A stretch of 64,000 bases of DNA from Gamarada debralockiae (GCA_002803225.1 NXFV01000220.1:1-64000); one strand, 5' to 3'; numbered from the stretch's first letter, positions 48,786 to 60,594 are shown. Program-made: numbers and translations. The notes: generated from the letters alone by a model not told the origin.

Positions 48786-50009
48786 ATGAACAGCAAGAGC
48801 ATTGGTCAGCATACCCTAGAAGATGCTGGCTCAAATTCGACCGTTAGAGAAGCCGCAGGTCGCCTTGTGCCCTTGAAGACGACCTTGGAGGTATCGGCTC
48901 GAGAAGCCGTCGTCAATGTCTACATTGCTGCGGTTTCTCCACCACAGAAGGCCAGTGTGGCTTTGAGGTGAGTCCCCATCAGTCTAGAATCCTATAAAAG
49001 TCTAGCTAATTAATCTCCTGGCAGCTTGGCTGGAAAGCTTGTGCCCAACGATGGGGGCCTGAACCTACAACACCTTAGCAGATTTGCCAAGTATGCCGAG
49101 CTTCCTGAGCCTATTCGAACCTCTATATCAACGACACAGCCCCCAGGTTCCCCGCTGCTCCAAAATAGTTCGAAATACTTCATCGTTGGCTCTACGAATG
49201 CGATATCTGAACAAGACCTGATTGATGCGCTCTCCTCTATCCTTGATACGGTCCTAGTCCAGACAATTCCAGTCCCTCTGCTCGCGCCAACCTCTCAAGA
49301 GCAAGCCACTCTCTGGACCTCGAAATACTGGCGCACGACATACAATAAGAACCATTCGTTTGGCCCTCATCCACATCTGTTATTAAAGGCGGAAGAGGAG
49401 ATTCGAGAGGATGCTGAGAAGTGGATGAACTTGGCTACGGAGGTAGCTCGCGAGGCAAGTAGAACGGGCTCTGGAGAGGAGGTTGGTGTCGTGGTTATCG
49501 AGAGACGAAATGGCATCACACGACCTGTTGCTGTTGCTGGCGATGCCAGGTGGTTAGATTGGCCCCCAACTGGCTCTGGAAACGTCACTGCTCATGCAGC
49601 ACTTCGAGCGATTGGCATGGTTGCAGAGGGATTGAAGCTCAAGGAAGAGCCCGAACAAGAGGCGGAAGGGAAGGCAGAGGAAGGCATATTCCAGGACCAT
49701 CCCAATGGAACGCTCGAGAAAGAGTGCTGTCGGCCCTCCGACGGAAACGATGGATATCTTTGTCACAATCTGGAGATGTACTGTACTCATGAGCCATGCG
49801 TAATGTGCTCTATGGCTATTGTGCATTCAAGATTTGGCAAAGTTGTCTTTGGTCAGAGAATGCAAAGAACTGGTGGATTTTGTACTGATGGAGATCTCGG
49901 CCATGGTTTGTTCTGGCGGAAGGAATTGAACTGGACTCTACATGCTTGGCACTGGGACTCTGATACAGCAGTAGTCGACTCACATGGGGATTTTAATGGC
50001 AACGCTTAA
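48786..50009 (+). CDS. tad3: tRNA-specific adenosine deaminase subunit Tad3
   Basis: Two exons, 48786-48967 and 49025-50009; 388 residues. Tad3 pairs with Tad2 to convert A34 to inosine in tRNA anticodons, allowing wobble decoding. The deaminase domain lies in the C-terminal half: a TAHAALRAI segment where catalytic deaminases have HAE, and MYCTHEPCVMCSMAIVHSRF with the PCxxC zinc ligands. The catalytic Glu is replaced (HAA), as expected for the structural Tad3 subunit (yeast has Val). The VPLKTTLEV opening of the N-terminal domain is also typical. A Glu-rich insert (LKEEPEQEAEGKAEEG) lies between the two zinc motifs. The ATG at 48786 gives the first plausible start; an upstream tiny exon cannot be excluded. 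Confidence 0.92.
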
Positions 50010-50346
50010 CGCATCCCGTACGAGCGGAGTCAATGTATAGAGGGAAACTGCAGCCGCCGAGGACTCAAAGAGGCGAGGACGGGACCCACGTGCTCTGGAG
50101 GGTGACTTCTAAGTTCTAACCAGAGGTCGAGATCCCTCAATTCAGACATCAAGTAGATTATTCTTGTGACTGCAGTCCCTACCATCCCCTCCCCTCCCTC
50201 TTCCCTCCCTCGTAAATAAACTGTAATTCCCTGGGCAGACAAGGGGAGATTACTAAGGGTTTTAACCAGTCAAATTATAGAATCTTCGAGAGCTCTACAC
50301 CACTATGTACACCGCCTGCCGCATTCAGCGCTCAATATTTCGTCGG

Positions 50347-50610
50347 GCCTCCTCTTACATCGATCACAGCTTGACATCTCCTCCACCATGCGTTAAATAA
50401 GGTCTGAATATAGTTATCTGGCACTGCTTCCCAGGCCTCCTCTTGCATCGATCACAGCTTGACATCTCCTCCACCCTGAGTTAAATAAGGTCTGAATATA
50501 GCTATCTGGCACTGCTTCCCAGGCCTCCTCTTGCATCGATCACAGCTTGACATCTCCTCCACCCTGAGTTAAATAAGGTCTGAATATAGCTATCTAGCAC
50601 TACTTCCCAG
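50347..50610 (-). repeat. Three tandem 88-bp units inside the transposon
   Basis: Units at 50347-50434, 50435-50522 and 50523-50610 differ by only a few bases. Read on the minus strand each contains the transposase C-terminal segment SYIQTLFNS-WRRCQAVIDARG. The 3' end of the transposase gene was therefore triplicated. As 88 is not a multiple of 3, the copies are in different frames. Confidence 0.9.
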
Positions 50611-51551
50611 GCCTCCCATATTATCTACCGTAGCCTGTCTTCTGAGACCCTTGACGCATCGTAATAAACAGCGTAGTACCGGCGCTGGATATAGTTCTTC
50701 ATCCAGTTCCACACGTGCTCAATAAGATTTAAATCAGGAGAGTATCGGGGCCATTGAATCGTTGGAATTCCACGTACGCGTAGAGTAGCTTGTATAAGCT
50801 TCGATCTATGGCTTGAGGCACTATCTTGGATCCAGATATAGCCTCTTCCTTCGTTCTGTTGCAAGAAAGCTTGAATATTATTCAAGATTACTGCGTCGTA
50901 CTTCTCCGAATTTATACTCCCCTACTCCTTCTCCCAGAATATAGCTGGCCCCTTCTTCCCTCCCACGATTGTGTCATGGAACATCCAAGCTGGGAGCTTC
51001 GAGTACTTGTGCTGTACACACTCAGGGCTAAATCGATCACTTCCATCCTCTTTACAAGTGATATAAGACTGCGTATGTGCTCCGCCATGGGCCCAAACCT
51101 CATCAGAAAAGATCTGTTGCATTAGCCGGGTTGGGGACCATTGTATGCCTTCTTGCGCAAAGGCTAGTCGTTCTGCCATAACCTCTGGATCATTAGAAAA
51201 TCCCTTTCTTTTAGATATCCGTCGGCCATATCCTATGAGCTTGAATGCTGTCCGGATAGCCTGTTCTCCGCACTCTTGTAGTCCAAGCTCTCGTGATGTA
51301 ACTTCGGAGACGTGTCTGAACGCAATATGCCGGCAAGAAGGAGAGCCTAGAAGCCATTGTTCGAGTTGTTGGCGCTTTGGCATATTAATCTTTGGTTTCC
51401 TTCCACACCTAGTCTTTTGCGGAGTCAACCGGAGAGTGTCTCTAGCGGCTCTAATCTGATGGTCCGTAAAATCGTACTTTGCGCGTATTTTATAAAAGGG
51501 AACGTTAAAATCGAGAGCTGTTTTGATACGGATTCGATCGCTACGTGTCAT
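50520..51551 (-). pseudogene. Broken Tc1/mariner transposase (DD34E)
   Basis: Starts at the ATG at 51551 with a helix-turn-helix region (RIRIKTALDFNVPFYKIRAK). The catalytic acids are visible in FSDEVWAHGG, IWIQDSASSH and SPDLNLIEHVW, with 34 residues between the second Asp and the Glu. The frame is cut by TAG after AIFWEKE (near 50922), where Trp would be expected, and again after VSEDRLR (near 50625), where Gln would be expected. Both are G-to-A or C-to-T changes. It cannot make a full transposase, but the element's ends look usable. Confidence 0.85.
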
Positions 51552-51878
51552 AGGAGGAGCGTACTGTCTTGGAAGGGTCTGCGGCGTATTAATTGCGTAG
51601 AGGCTCGAGACGTGCGCGTAGAGATATCCTGAGAGTCAGGAATCTCATAAATACGCTGTGTTTTTAGTGTAGAAAGCAATACTTGGATATCCATCGCATG
51701 TAGTGTTGTTGTGTGCTGTATTGATAGTAGTGAGAATCCGACTTTTTACTGCCGGCAGAATAGAGTCACATGACTATATTTCTAGAAGAAGCAAGAAAAT
51801 TTTATGTGTTTGATTGGCTGGAAACCCTAGTTTAACCCCTTTGTATTCCTCCCTTTGTCTGCGCAGGGAATTACAGTT

Positions 51879-52841
51879 TATTGGGGGGGATGGTGGATTA
51901 ATCTTTCTGTGAGTACTACTAGGTGAGGGAAATCACTCACAAAGAGTCTCATGAGAGAATGCATTCGAAGAGGCAACAAACATTCGACGTTTCATACCAC
52001 TCCTTCTGCCGGTGATTTTGTATCAAAGTCGCGCTCCTCTCTTGTCTTCCGAATACAGAACGTGGTCGAGGCCATTCATCTCAATTCATCAAGATGATTG
52101 GCACGGTGGTTCAGATGAGTGACTCCAGCTTCCTTCCCTGTCGGATCTATCATTTGCTGGGGAGTAAAACGCCATAAGACCCGATTTAGTCACACCACCG
52201 GCAATGCACCAATGGTGCAACACGCCATCGGAGGATACCACGTAAGCGAGTCGAGTGCTGAGCTTGTTTGCACCCTGTGGAATGCGAGGAACGCCCAAAT
52301 TGCGCATTTCATTAATTTCGCATCGTGCGAGAATCGACAGGGCCCCCTGCAAAATTTGATAAACCCTGAAAATCTCATCAAGCCACTGCTTCGCTTTGAA
52401 CATAGCACGTGCTTCGACGCACTCTTTTTATTCGTTGCAGTCTTGGCAGCCTCGAGTTCAGCCTCGTCAGCCTCAGGGGCTCCTTATCGTTTTATCCCCG
52501 CAAAGGTCTAGGCATTGCGTTTCTTTACTCCACTCTGCCATTCGCTCTTTCATCGTCGCAATCTCACAGTAGTCGAGGATGAACGTCTCCGGTGACAAAC
52601 ACCTGCTTCTTTCGGCGAGACTCCGTTCCAGCAGGGCAAATAATGCTTCTTCGTAGCTACGGTTCGTTAGTCTTTCAGTAGCTCGTGAAAATGGTAATAG
52701 CACAGGAGGACTTCGTCGAGCGTAAATACTGCTCCTTGCCTTCGACCCAATTTCCCAGGGTGTCCTCAAAATAATCTCGACTCTTCAGTGCAAGAATCGA
52801 CTCCAAGCGCACAGAGCACTCGTTCATTGCGTCGAGCCAAG
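51879..52841. other. Upstream region of the phosphate transporter
   Basis: No gene supported. It contains one CACGTG site, listed separately. Confidence 0.45.
52406..52411. promoter_or_regulatory. CACGTG site upstream of the phosphate transporter
   Basis: CACGTG is the core bound by the phosphate-starvation bHLH regulators Pho4 (yeast) and NUC-1 (Neurospora). It lies about 430 bases before the transporter ATG. A six-base match can arise by chance; the gene context makes it worth noting. Confidence 0.35.
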
Positions 52842-54839
52842 ATGGGGAGCACCGAACATCTGCCTATCGCACCACCACCAGTTCTTCACAAGACTGCTGG
52901 TGGCAATGCAGCCTACCACAGTAAGTACCTCGACGATTAGCTGCGAGAAAGTAGCCAGCCTAACCGTGAACAAGACTTCAACAACGACTTTGCCCATATC
53001 CAGGATCCCAATGAGCGACGTCGTCTTGCTCTCGCCGAGATCGACAAGGCTCCCTTCGGATGGTACCATGTGCGCGTAAGTTATCCATCTTGTAGTTTGT
53101 TTCGAGAGCAGGCAATCGATTTGGACGATGCAGATGCTAAGTTCTCTCCAAGGCATGCGTGGTCGCAGGCATAGGCTTCTTCACGGACAGCTATGACATT
53201 TTCGCCGTTGGTCTCCTTACCACCATGTTGGGAATAGTATACTGGAAGGGCGGTAAAATGCCAACGAACTCGGATACCGCTATCAAGGTTGCTACATCAG
53301 GCGGCACTGTGATCGGACAACTCGGCTTCGGTGCCATGGCTGATATTGTTGGACGAAAGAAGATGTATGGATTGGAACTCATTGTCATCATCTTCGCCAC
53401 GCTCGCGCAGGCGTTGAGCTCAAATTCGCAGTCTATGAGTATTGTTGGCGTTATTATCTTCTGGCGTGTTATCATGGGAATTGGTGAGTTCAAACGTCAG
53501 CTGGTTTGGCTGAGATAGGACTGACAGACTACAGGAATCGGTGGAGACTATCCCCTGTCTTCAATTATTACTTCAGAATTCGCTACCACAAAATGGAGAG
53601 GAGCCATGATGGGTGCCGTCTTTGCCATGCAAGGATTTGGTCAATTGAGTGCTGCAATCGTGATGTTGGTCGTTGTAGCCGGGTTCAAAGAGTCACTCCT
53701 GACCGGGAAGACATACGCAACCTGCACCGGGGTTTGTGGTGAGGCCGTTGATAAGTCGTGGCGAGTACTCATCGGATTTGGTGCTATCCCTGCATGCATC
53801 GCACTCTACTACCGATTGACTATTCCCGAGACGCCTCGCTATACCTTCGATGTTGCCAGAGATGTTGAGAAGGCTCGAGATGATGTCGAGGCATACATAA
53901 ACGGCAGAGCTGAGGGACACCCTGACGAGATCTCGCGGGTTCAAGCCCTACAGAATGCCAATCAGATGACCGTCCCAAAAGCCTCCTGGAGAGACTTGTT
54001 CGCCTACTACTCGCAGTGGAAGAATGGAAAGGTCCTTCTCGGCACGGCTGGCTCATGGTTCCTCTTGGATGTGTAAGTTGTCCTCCGCCCTTTGCAGAAC
54101 GAGTCACTGATGAACAACAGCGCGTTCTATGGACTCTCTCTTAACAACCCTGTGATCTTGACCGCCATCGGTTTCACAGGTGGCCCTACAACCTATAAAA
54201 TGCTCCTCAATACCGCTATCGGAAACTTGATCATCGTCCTCGCTGGTGCCATTCCGGGATACTGGGTCACAGTCGCAACCGTCGATACCATTGGTCGCAA
54301 ACCTATTCAACTCGCAGGATTCGCTATCCTGACCGTCCTCTTCATCATCATGGGCTTTGCCTACAACAAGCTGTCCGAACATGGCCTACTTGCTCTCTAT
54401 GTCGTTGCTCAATTCGTAAGCTCTCCGATCTCCCTTTGTCTCCTCATTTTTCTAACGCGTGACCTAGTTCTTCAACTTTGGCCCCAATGCAACGACCTTC
54501 ATCGTCCCCGGCGAGTGCTTTCCTACGCGCTACCGCTCCACGTCCCATGGTATCTCAGCCGCAGCAGGAAAGATCGGCTCGATCATCGCACAAGCCGCCA
54601 TTGCTCCTCTCCGTGTCCGTGGTGCCACCAAAACTAACGCCAGTCCTTGGCTCAACCACGTGTTAGAGATCTACGCTCTCTTCATGTTCTTGGGCATCTT
54701 CACCACCTTGTGCATCCCTGAGACCAAGCGTAAAACACTCGAGGAGCTAAGTGGCGAGGAAAATCGCATGGTCGGCTCGCCAAATATGGTTGGTATGAAG
54801 GATCACAAGGATCTTAATGTAGAGGAGACGTCCCTTTAG
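52842..54839 (+). CDS. pho84: High-affinity phosphate:H+ symporter (Pho84 type, MFS)
   Basis: Six exons: 52842-52920, 52975-53075, 53153-53483, 53535-54072, 54121-54415 and 54468-54839; 571 residues with about 12 membrane segments. It imports inorganic phosphate using the proton gradient built by Pma1. Diagnostic text: GFFTDSYDIFAVGLLTTMLG in the first segment, the MFS loop GFGAMADIVGRKKMYG, the phosphate-porter signature GIGGDYPLSSIITSEFA, LIPETPRY-like TIPETPRYTFDV before the central loop, and FNFGPNATTFIVPGECFPTR in the second half. The cytosolic N-terminus (about 50 residues) and short C-terminus are normal. A CACGTG upstream suggests phosphate-starvation control (inferred). Confidence 0.95.
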
Positions 54840-56483
54840 TGGTTGCCGCCAAGAGAAGAGAGATGGTTGATGGTGGACGAGTTACTTGTTTCGTATTTAA
54901 TTTCCTTTCATGTACGAGATATCTTGTCGCAAATTACAGATTATATTCAAGAGAATGTACAATTAGAATTGATTGGACTTTGAATCCTCCAAGCTTACAA
55001 TGAAAACAATTCGACTTGCGACTGCTTGACCTTGGGATCATCTCTGACCCGAAACATACTGTCACTCGCTGAGAGCAGATTCTATATGTTCCGGCTCCAT
55101 TATCCAAGTAAAGGCGAAAGCGGAGAGGGCCAAAGCCATCGCGGATGAGCTGAGGAATCTAGCATACCGCATAAATTGGGATATAAGATATCAATCCTTC
55201 AACCCGTATCAGCGACTGAGGGTGGGCTTTTTGAAGCCGTCCTGGACAGGGTTTTCAATCATCGCTCCTGGGGTCTACGGAAGCTCTTCCCGAATTTCTC
55301 TTCCCTAGAGGGTGTTAAGTGATTGATATCTTGTGTTCCAATTAATAAATTTTGCAGCAATCTCAGTACTAGCAGTACAAAGCTCGCCATGGAAGGCGGG
55401 GTGGTGACGGGGCCTGGGGTGTAGCTTTAATATGAGTCGTGCGTTTAGTGCTTGGCCTCACCTCTACGGCCAAAATCATATTCTATTCTTTACTGTACAG
55501 ACCCCCTAGTCTAATCCGAGTCCAGCCTAACTTCGCCCCTTCGTTGATAAATTGCGGGGCGAAATTTTGATCGGTGTTACAACGACGTCCAAGACTTGCA
55601 AACAGTACAGAATCGAGATTCTTCAACTACATACTCCAGTCAGGCTGCTAAGAGACTAGGTGACAAATTTGAAAACTAGGAGGGGTCATCCACGAGCAGC
55701 TCGCCGCTCGAGAGCGACACTCCGCGCCAGCTCTTCGGTCCTTATTTGAGGCCCAAGATCTAGGCATTTACTCAACAATGAAGCATGGCTTTCAAGTTAC
55801 GGTGTCATTCTTCGTATTCATTTTGTTCAAGTGAAGTGCGAGATGAGGTTCAGATTTACTAGATTGGGATTCTCGGTGCGTGCCTCCGTCTTGGCCTTTT
55901 CGCTCTTTGAGGTCCTTTCCACATCTTTCGACTTGCCCCTCGTTTTCTTTGCAGGAACGGTTATTAAAGCAATAGCCGTGTACATTTCGGTCTTAGATGC
56001 CATGGTTTCTATTCGTTCTACTCTCCGTCATTTACAGCCCCCCTTCTCAGCATGCGAACTTCAACTGAATCGGAAGCCAATGGAAATGACGGCTTCACAT
56101 AGGTCATCACGGCCTCTTCCGTGCACACGCTTTTGATACCCTCACAAACACCTAAAGTCATGAACATCAGTTCACGGAGCAAGTGTGTTCTGTCCATGCC
56201 AAGCCTTGGCAGCTCTGAGGTCTTGGATTCTCGAATATTGGGATTTATCCGGACCTCAACGCCAAGTCTGTCGGTGCAGATTGGTACCGCGGGGTTGGTG
56301 GGATACCCCACACCCTAGTATGATGGTTCAGTCATACTCCTAGTCGTTCTTCTATAAGACATCCCTTCCCAATTTCTCGATAAACCGATCTGGAACGTCT
56401 GATTATACTTCATTGTCTTCGAAATCCTCTGCCTTCTTTCCCCACATCTGACCTCCGCGTCCGTGCCATTTCTCATAGCAAAG
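54840..56483. other. Intergenic region
   Basis: 1.6 kb between the phosphate transporter and the dead sugar transporter. Short frames at 55831-56311 show no family resemblance. Nothing supported. Confidence 0.4.
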
Positions 56484-57768
56484 ATGGGTCACATCAACCT
56501 CAGCCACGAGGCTGATTCAGTCCTCGGTCGCATCGTCGAGGAGGACAAAGTGCGCCGGTAGAAGAAACGTAATCTTCGCCTTCTCTACCTGCTGCTGTAT
56601 CCAACTTGCATGGGCAGCGAAATTACCTCCGGGTTTGATTCGCAGTTGATCAATGGTTTGCAGTTAGTTTCTGCTTGGAACAAGTGTCAGCATCCCCTAA
56701 GACCTCATTGTTGACTCGTACTAATATCTTCAGACTTTGAAACAGCCTCTATCAACGCCAAAGGCGTGGTATGCGACGCCGAACAGCGTTGGCGGCAGCC
56801 ATGAGTCTGTTTACCCAATGGTCAGGAAATACTTTGATCTCGTAGGTGTTCCTTTATCTTCTCCACAAGGCAGCCATTGACGCTGAGCAGATTCTACTTG
56901 GGAAAATCCTGGTAATGATTGGTTACACAGATACTTGGACCAAAACGATGATTAACCTCGGAAACACTACATGGAGCTTCATCAATGGCACAGAAATTGC
57001 TCTTATCTCCCCATAATTTAAGAGACGAACGATGTTTCTCACTGATGCTATCGGAATGCTGGTGGTATACGTCGGCTGAACGATCGCTATGCAGAAAGCA
57101 GAAGTGGCGCTCAAGACCAATGTTCCGAACAAGGCTGCCGGAATTATCGTTATATTCTTTATCTTCTTCTACTCTCCATGGTACCATTGGAAACAATGCC
57201 CTGGCATACAGTAAGGACCCCTTGATACGAAAACTTTGAGAGAGTGGCTAACAGAAACAGCCTACATGGTCGAGCTCTTCCCATACGCTGAGCATCTCAG
57301 TAGAACAGTTCTTTGTCCGAGATTCTGGATTCTTCACGAATTGTCGGTTCTCGGAACTCCTGAAACCCTCTCGACTCTGTGTTCCTTTCTTTGAAACTAT
57401 ACCAAGCAAATGCTGACTTCAACATTTTGCAGTCGTAAATCCTATAGGCATGGACGGAGCCGGATGGAAATACCTGATCCTGTACATTGTCATGATTTGC
57501 TTGGAAATCTGCACCATGTACTTCTTCTACCCGGAGACACAGGGACGGACTCTTGAGGAACTAGCATTCTGTAAGTCCTGTAATTGTTTTGATTTAGACT
57601 GATACTAATTGTTTGGATGCAGTGTTCGAGGACAAGAGTCTGGCAGACAAGGCGGTTGTCGCAGTTGAGAAGACGATTCATCATGAGAGTATTGATTATT
57701 ATCCCGTCAGAGACCCAAAGATGGAAGTTGGCCATATTGAGGTTGAGGCAAAGCCAAAGATGGTATGA
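56484..57768 (+). pseudogene. Dead MFS sugar transporter
   Basis: The ATG at 56484 opens MGHINLSHEADSVLGRIVEE, hits TAG at 56557-56559, and continues in frame as LLYLLLYPTCMGSEITSGFD, the first transmembrane segment of fungal sugar (lactose/hexose) transporters. Later pieces are recognisable in shifting frames: NTTWSFINGTEIALISP, RRTMFLTDAIGMLVVYVG (followed by TGA), then GIIVIFFIFFYSPWY, TAYMVELFPYAE, and an intact 3' end with IGMDGAGWKYLILYIV, YFFYPETQGRTLEELAF, a splice site, and a tail ending at TGA 57768. Much of segments 2-6 is missing. Stops, frame changes and the deletion show the gene is dead. Confidence 0.85.
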
Positions 57769-57943
57769 GACAGGCATGTTGTTGTGTTTTGCGGGATTTC
57801 TTCGTTTGAAGGAAATCCGGGCCGTGATGGTGGCCAGTGGATTTATGCTGTATGGATGGAATAACGGAACATATTTCTATGTCTAGGGTCTAGTTTCTGT
57901 GGCGGACGTACAAGTACCAATCAATCCGAAATTCCCAACGAGT

Positions 57944-58800
57944 TCATGGCTCGTAAGGAGATTGCGCTCCTGCTCCGGTCATCACAACTCCTCCATCCGC
58001 AGTCACCAGAACAGCGTCTTCGATCCTCACACCGAATCCGACGTCTTTGCTCGGCTTCTTTGCTTGCTGCGTCGTGATATATAGTCCCGGCTCATTCGTA
58101 ACCACCTCTCCAACCTTCAACTTCTCATCGTTTGCACCATTGAGATAAGGATGCTCATGCATTTCCAGCCCCAACCCCCGCCCTCTTAAATAGTGCATGA
58201 GCCGCACTCCTGACCGTATTCTGCGACATCCGATCCTGATGCATTTCTGCAAAGATCGGACAAGGTGGAGAGTAAATTCATTAATCCCCTTCAAAATAGA
58301 GAGCTCGGCCTCGCTCTTCACTGCACGTAGGCTGGCGACATATGCACGACCTCTAACCCCGCCTCTTGCAGAGCAGAGGAAACCATGAATCGCGCATGCT
58401 CATCGAGCATCACCTTCTGGTAGCCCGTCTCTCGTTTCAGTACTGAGTATTCTTCTTCTTTCCATGCAATGACTCTCCTCTCTTTGAATACCATTTCCAG
58501 ACCATCGATACGCCCGAGCTCAAATTTTGGAGCCAGATGAGAGAATTGGCCGGTTTTGGAGAGGATCATGAGGAAGGGACGTTCCGAGAGATCGTAAGAA
58601 GTGGTGATGTTGACGTAGTAGCTTAAGGATGCTGATGGTTCAGCGATGAATGCATCGATGCTTGCTTCTTCCAGCGCCTTTGCCAGGATGGACTGTCGGG
58701 AGAGGAATTCATCGCGGGAAATTGGAGATACGTCGAGGAGGGAGACATGCTTTTGGAGGGAATTCCAGGTGCATGTTTCTAGTTTCGGAGGAGTGAGGGG
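57944..58800 (-). pseudogene. Dead, internally deleted M24 peptidase (Xaa-Pro aminopeptidase-like)
   Basis: From about 58800 the minus strand encodes the N-terminal creatinase-like domain (RDEFLSRQSILAKALEEA, then SYYVNITTSYDLSERPFL and RIDGLEMVFKERRVIAWKEE) down to a TGA near 58318. It resumes in another frame with SEAELSILKGINEFTLHL and then jumps to HYLRGRGLGLEMHEHPYL, VVTNEPGLYI and GVRIEDAVLVT. The stretch between, which in M24 enzymes carries the two metal-binding Asp residues and the first His of the pita-bread fold, is missing. The remaining C-terminal ligands (HEHP, NEPGLY, RIED) are intact. A deletion plus frameshift makes it non-functional. Start and 5' end are not defined. Confidence 0.8.
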
Positions 58801-59236
58801 ATGGCAAACTGAATGATCTTAACCTTAAGATTATGCCGAAAAGGATGAAAAGATTGATTGCGGGCACGATGGCCAAAACCAACCCGTTATATGTATTCTT
58901 CCTGCGTCAGGGTTTCGGTTTCGGTTCTTCTGAGAGGCTTGGTGATAAGAGAGGTTGCGTCAACTCTTTCTCGGAATAGTGATCGAACATTTTAGAGGAT
59001 TATAACTGTGTCTGTGGTAATCTGGCGAAGAGCGAGGTGACGGAGGTGGTGCGAGAGGTATGCACGTGACTGTCGATGTCACACAAAGCCCAAACTGAAC
59101 GTACTCTGCACCGGTGAGTTACGTCGAACCCGAATTGTTCAGGGGAGAGGCCACTCAGTGTTTTATGGGTAATTTCGTCGGCATATTTGGCCGTTAACAA
59201 GATGGCTGTGACAGACTCCCGCAGCTCACGGCTCTA
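58801..59236. other. Intergenic, no gene seen
   Basis: Between the dead peptidase and the second transposon. No supported coding region. Confidence 0.4.
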
Positions 59237-59243
59237 TGGAGCA

Positions 59244-60594
59244 CCAGTGTGTGCACTAATTCGTGGAACAGCCGAAGATCTCACGGAACGCCAAAATAGG
59301 GGTAAAAATACATAATATTCTACTCTACATTACCACAACGCAGTCTTGATAGGTTTTCCACCTAATTTAACTAGTCTTTCACATCGCTCAAGCATCTCTG
59401 CGATGCGCGCGCGAACCTCCTGCATTGTGATTTGACTCTATTCCTCCTGCAAAATGCCTTTGAGCTCCTCGATCGAATTCCATATGCGCCGGCGTAGCCG
59501 TTGCTTTAGAATATTCTAGCAAGCCTCTATAGGGTTTAAATCAGGCGACTAGGGAGGGTGTATAAGGTTACAGATCTAATTAGAGTCCTTGAGGTGTTGC
59601 GCTAGGCCAGCTTTCTTCATACTATGACTTAAGTCGTTATCCTCTTGTAAAACCTAATTCTAGGGGTCGCGTAATCGTGCTTTTTGAATAGCTTCGATGT
59701 ATACAGGCAATAGACGCTCGTAATAGTACTTTTGCGTTATAGTATTACCCTTAGGCTTGACTTCCTTATTATACCCGATTGAAGTATCCTACTCGTTAAG
59801 GCGACCTTGATATGCCTTATCTAACTCGTATTTAGACTTCCTAGGCTTAGGATAGCGATATAGAGTTTTACACTTGTCTTCTCACCCCTTTCTTGGATAT
59901 TCTCCTTATTGTATCGTATCCCTCTTTCCCGTAGAATATCTCCTTAATATACTAAAGAAAGATCAATGTATACTTCGTCCGTAAAGTAGATATACTACTA
60001 GAAATCATGGATTGATTTGCCCTTGTGGGTTAAAGCCGTATATCGTCCGTTTTCGCCGGTTTATATTCGTAATCTTCTTCTTAACGTACGCCTGTATATA
60101 GCGCTAATCTCCATTTGTATACTGTTTAAGTCCTGCTTAAAGTGCGCGCTTCTTAATAGGCAAATTATAAAATTCGATCTATGCCTCGTACAATTGATTT
60201 CGAACCTTGTTTCTTGATAACGAAACAAGTATCTTATAAGTCTCTTTCGAGACCTTTTCGCGTGGCCCAAGAATATTTGATCCCTTGCGAGTACGCCGAT
60301 ATACGGGAGAGCTAATCTCTCTACGTTCTCGTATCTATCTTAACGCAGTTAATTAAGGTATCCCTTTAGACGTTGCGATCGCGTTTTAGCTTTGAGACTC
60401 GTGCCGCGTATCAAGGGCTTCAAAAAACCTGATTCTTTTGCCAGAAGTGTATTCGTAGACTAGAATAGTACTATCAGGAGTACTAGCGCGTTTTGTGGAG
60501 CGAGTTGTAGGTGCCATTTTGAGGTTGAAGGTAGAAGGGTTTATTTACATTCGGCTAATCTACGGCTGTTCCACGAATTAGTGCACACACTGGT
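59244..60594 (-). mobile_element. Second mariner-like transposon, RIP-marked
   Basis: About 1.35 kb bounded by perfect 31-bp inverted repeats at 59244-59274 and 60564-60594 (start CCAGTGTGTGCACTAATTCG). A 7-bp direct repeat TGGAGCA flanks both ends (59237-59243 and 60595-60601). TA dinucleotides also occur just outside (59235-59236 and 60604-60605), so the true target duplication is uncertain. The inside is AT-enriched and holds a minus-strand transposase relic. Confidence 0.85.
59330..60517 (-). pseudogene. Transposase relic (DDE, DD37E spacing)
   Basis: Starts at the ATG at 60517 (MAPTTRSTKRASTPDSTILV) and ends at TAA 59330-59332 (KLGGKPIKTALW). Between them recognisable segments are separated by stops: EVYIDLSLVY, IAIPKPRKSKYELDKAYQG, YYYERLLPVYIEAIQKARLR, LQEDNDLSHSMKKAGLAQHL and SPDLNPIEAC-NILKQRLRRR. 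From the Asp of QED to the Glu of NPIE there are 37 residues. Several stops stand where Trp is expected (HPP*SPDLN, EAC*NILKQ, QEE*SQIT), consistent with TGG-to-TAG change. No functional product is possible. Confidence 0.82.

Larger units (their letters stand above)
50219..51878 (-). mobile_element. Tc1/mariner-type DNA transposon, RIP-marked
   Basis: About 1.66 kb bounded by inverted repeats at 50219-50248 and 51849-51878, which match at 28 of 30 positions (start AACTGTAATTCCCTG) and are flanked on both sides by TA, the usual Tc1/mariner target duplication. It carries one broken transposase on the minus strand and a three-copy 88-bp tandem repeat near the transposase 3' end. Confidence 0.88.

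Noticed and set aside
50347..50610. Regular repeats that could be mistaken for a CRISPR-like array
   Set aside because: Units are directly adjacent without spacers, lie inside a transposon in a eukaryote, and encode the transposase tail.
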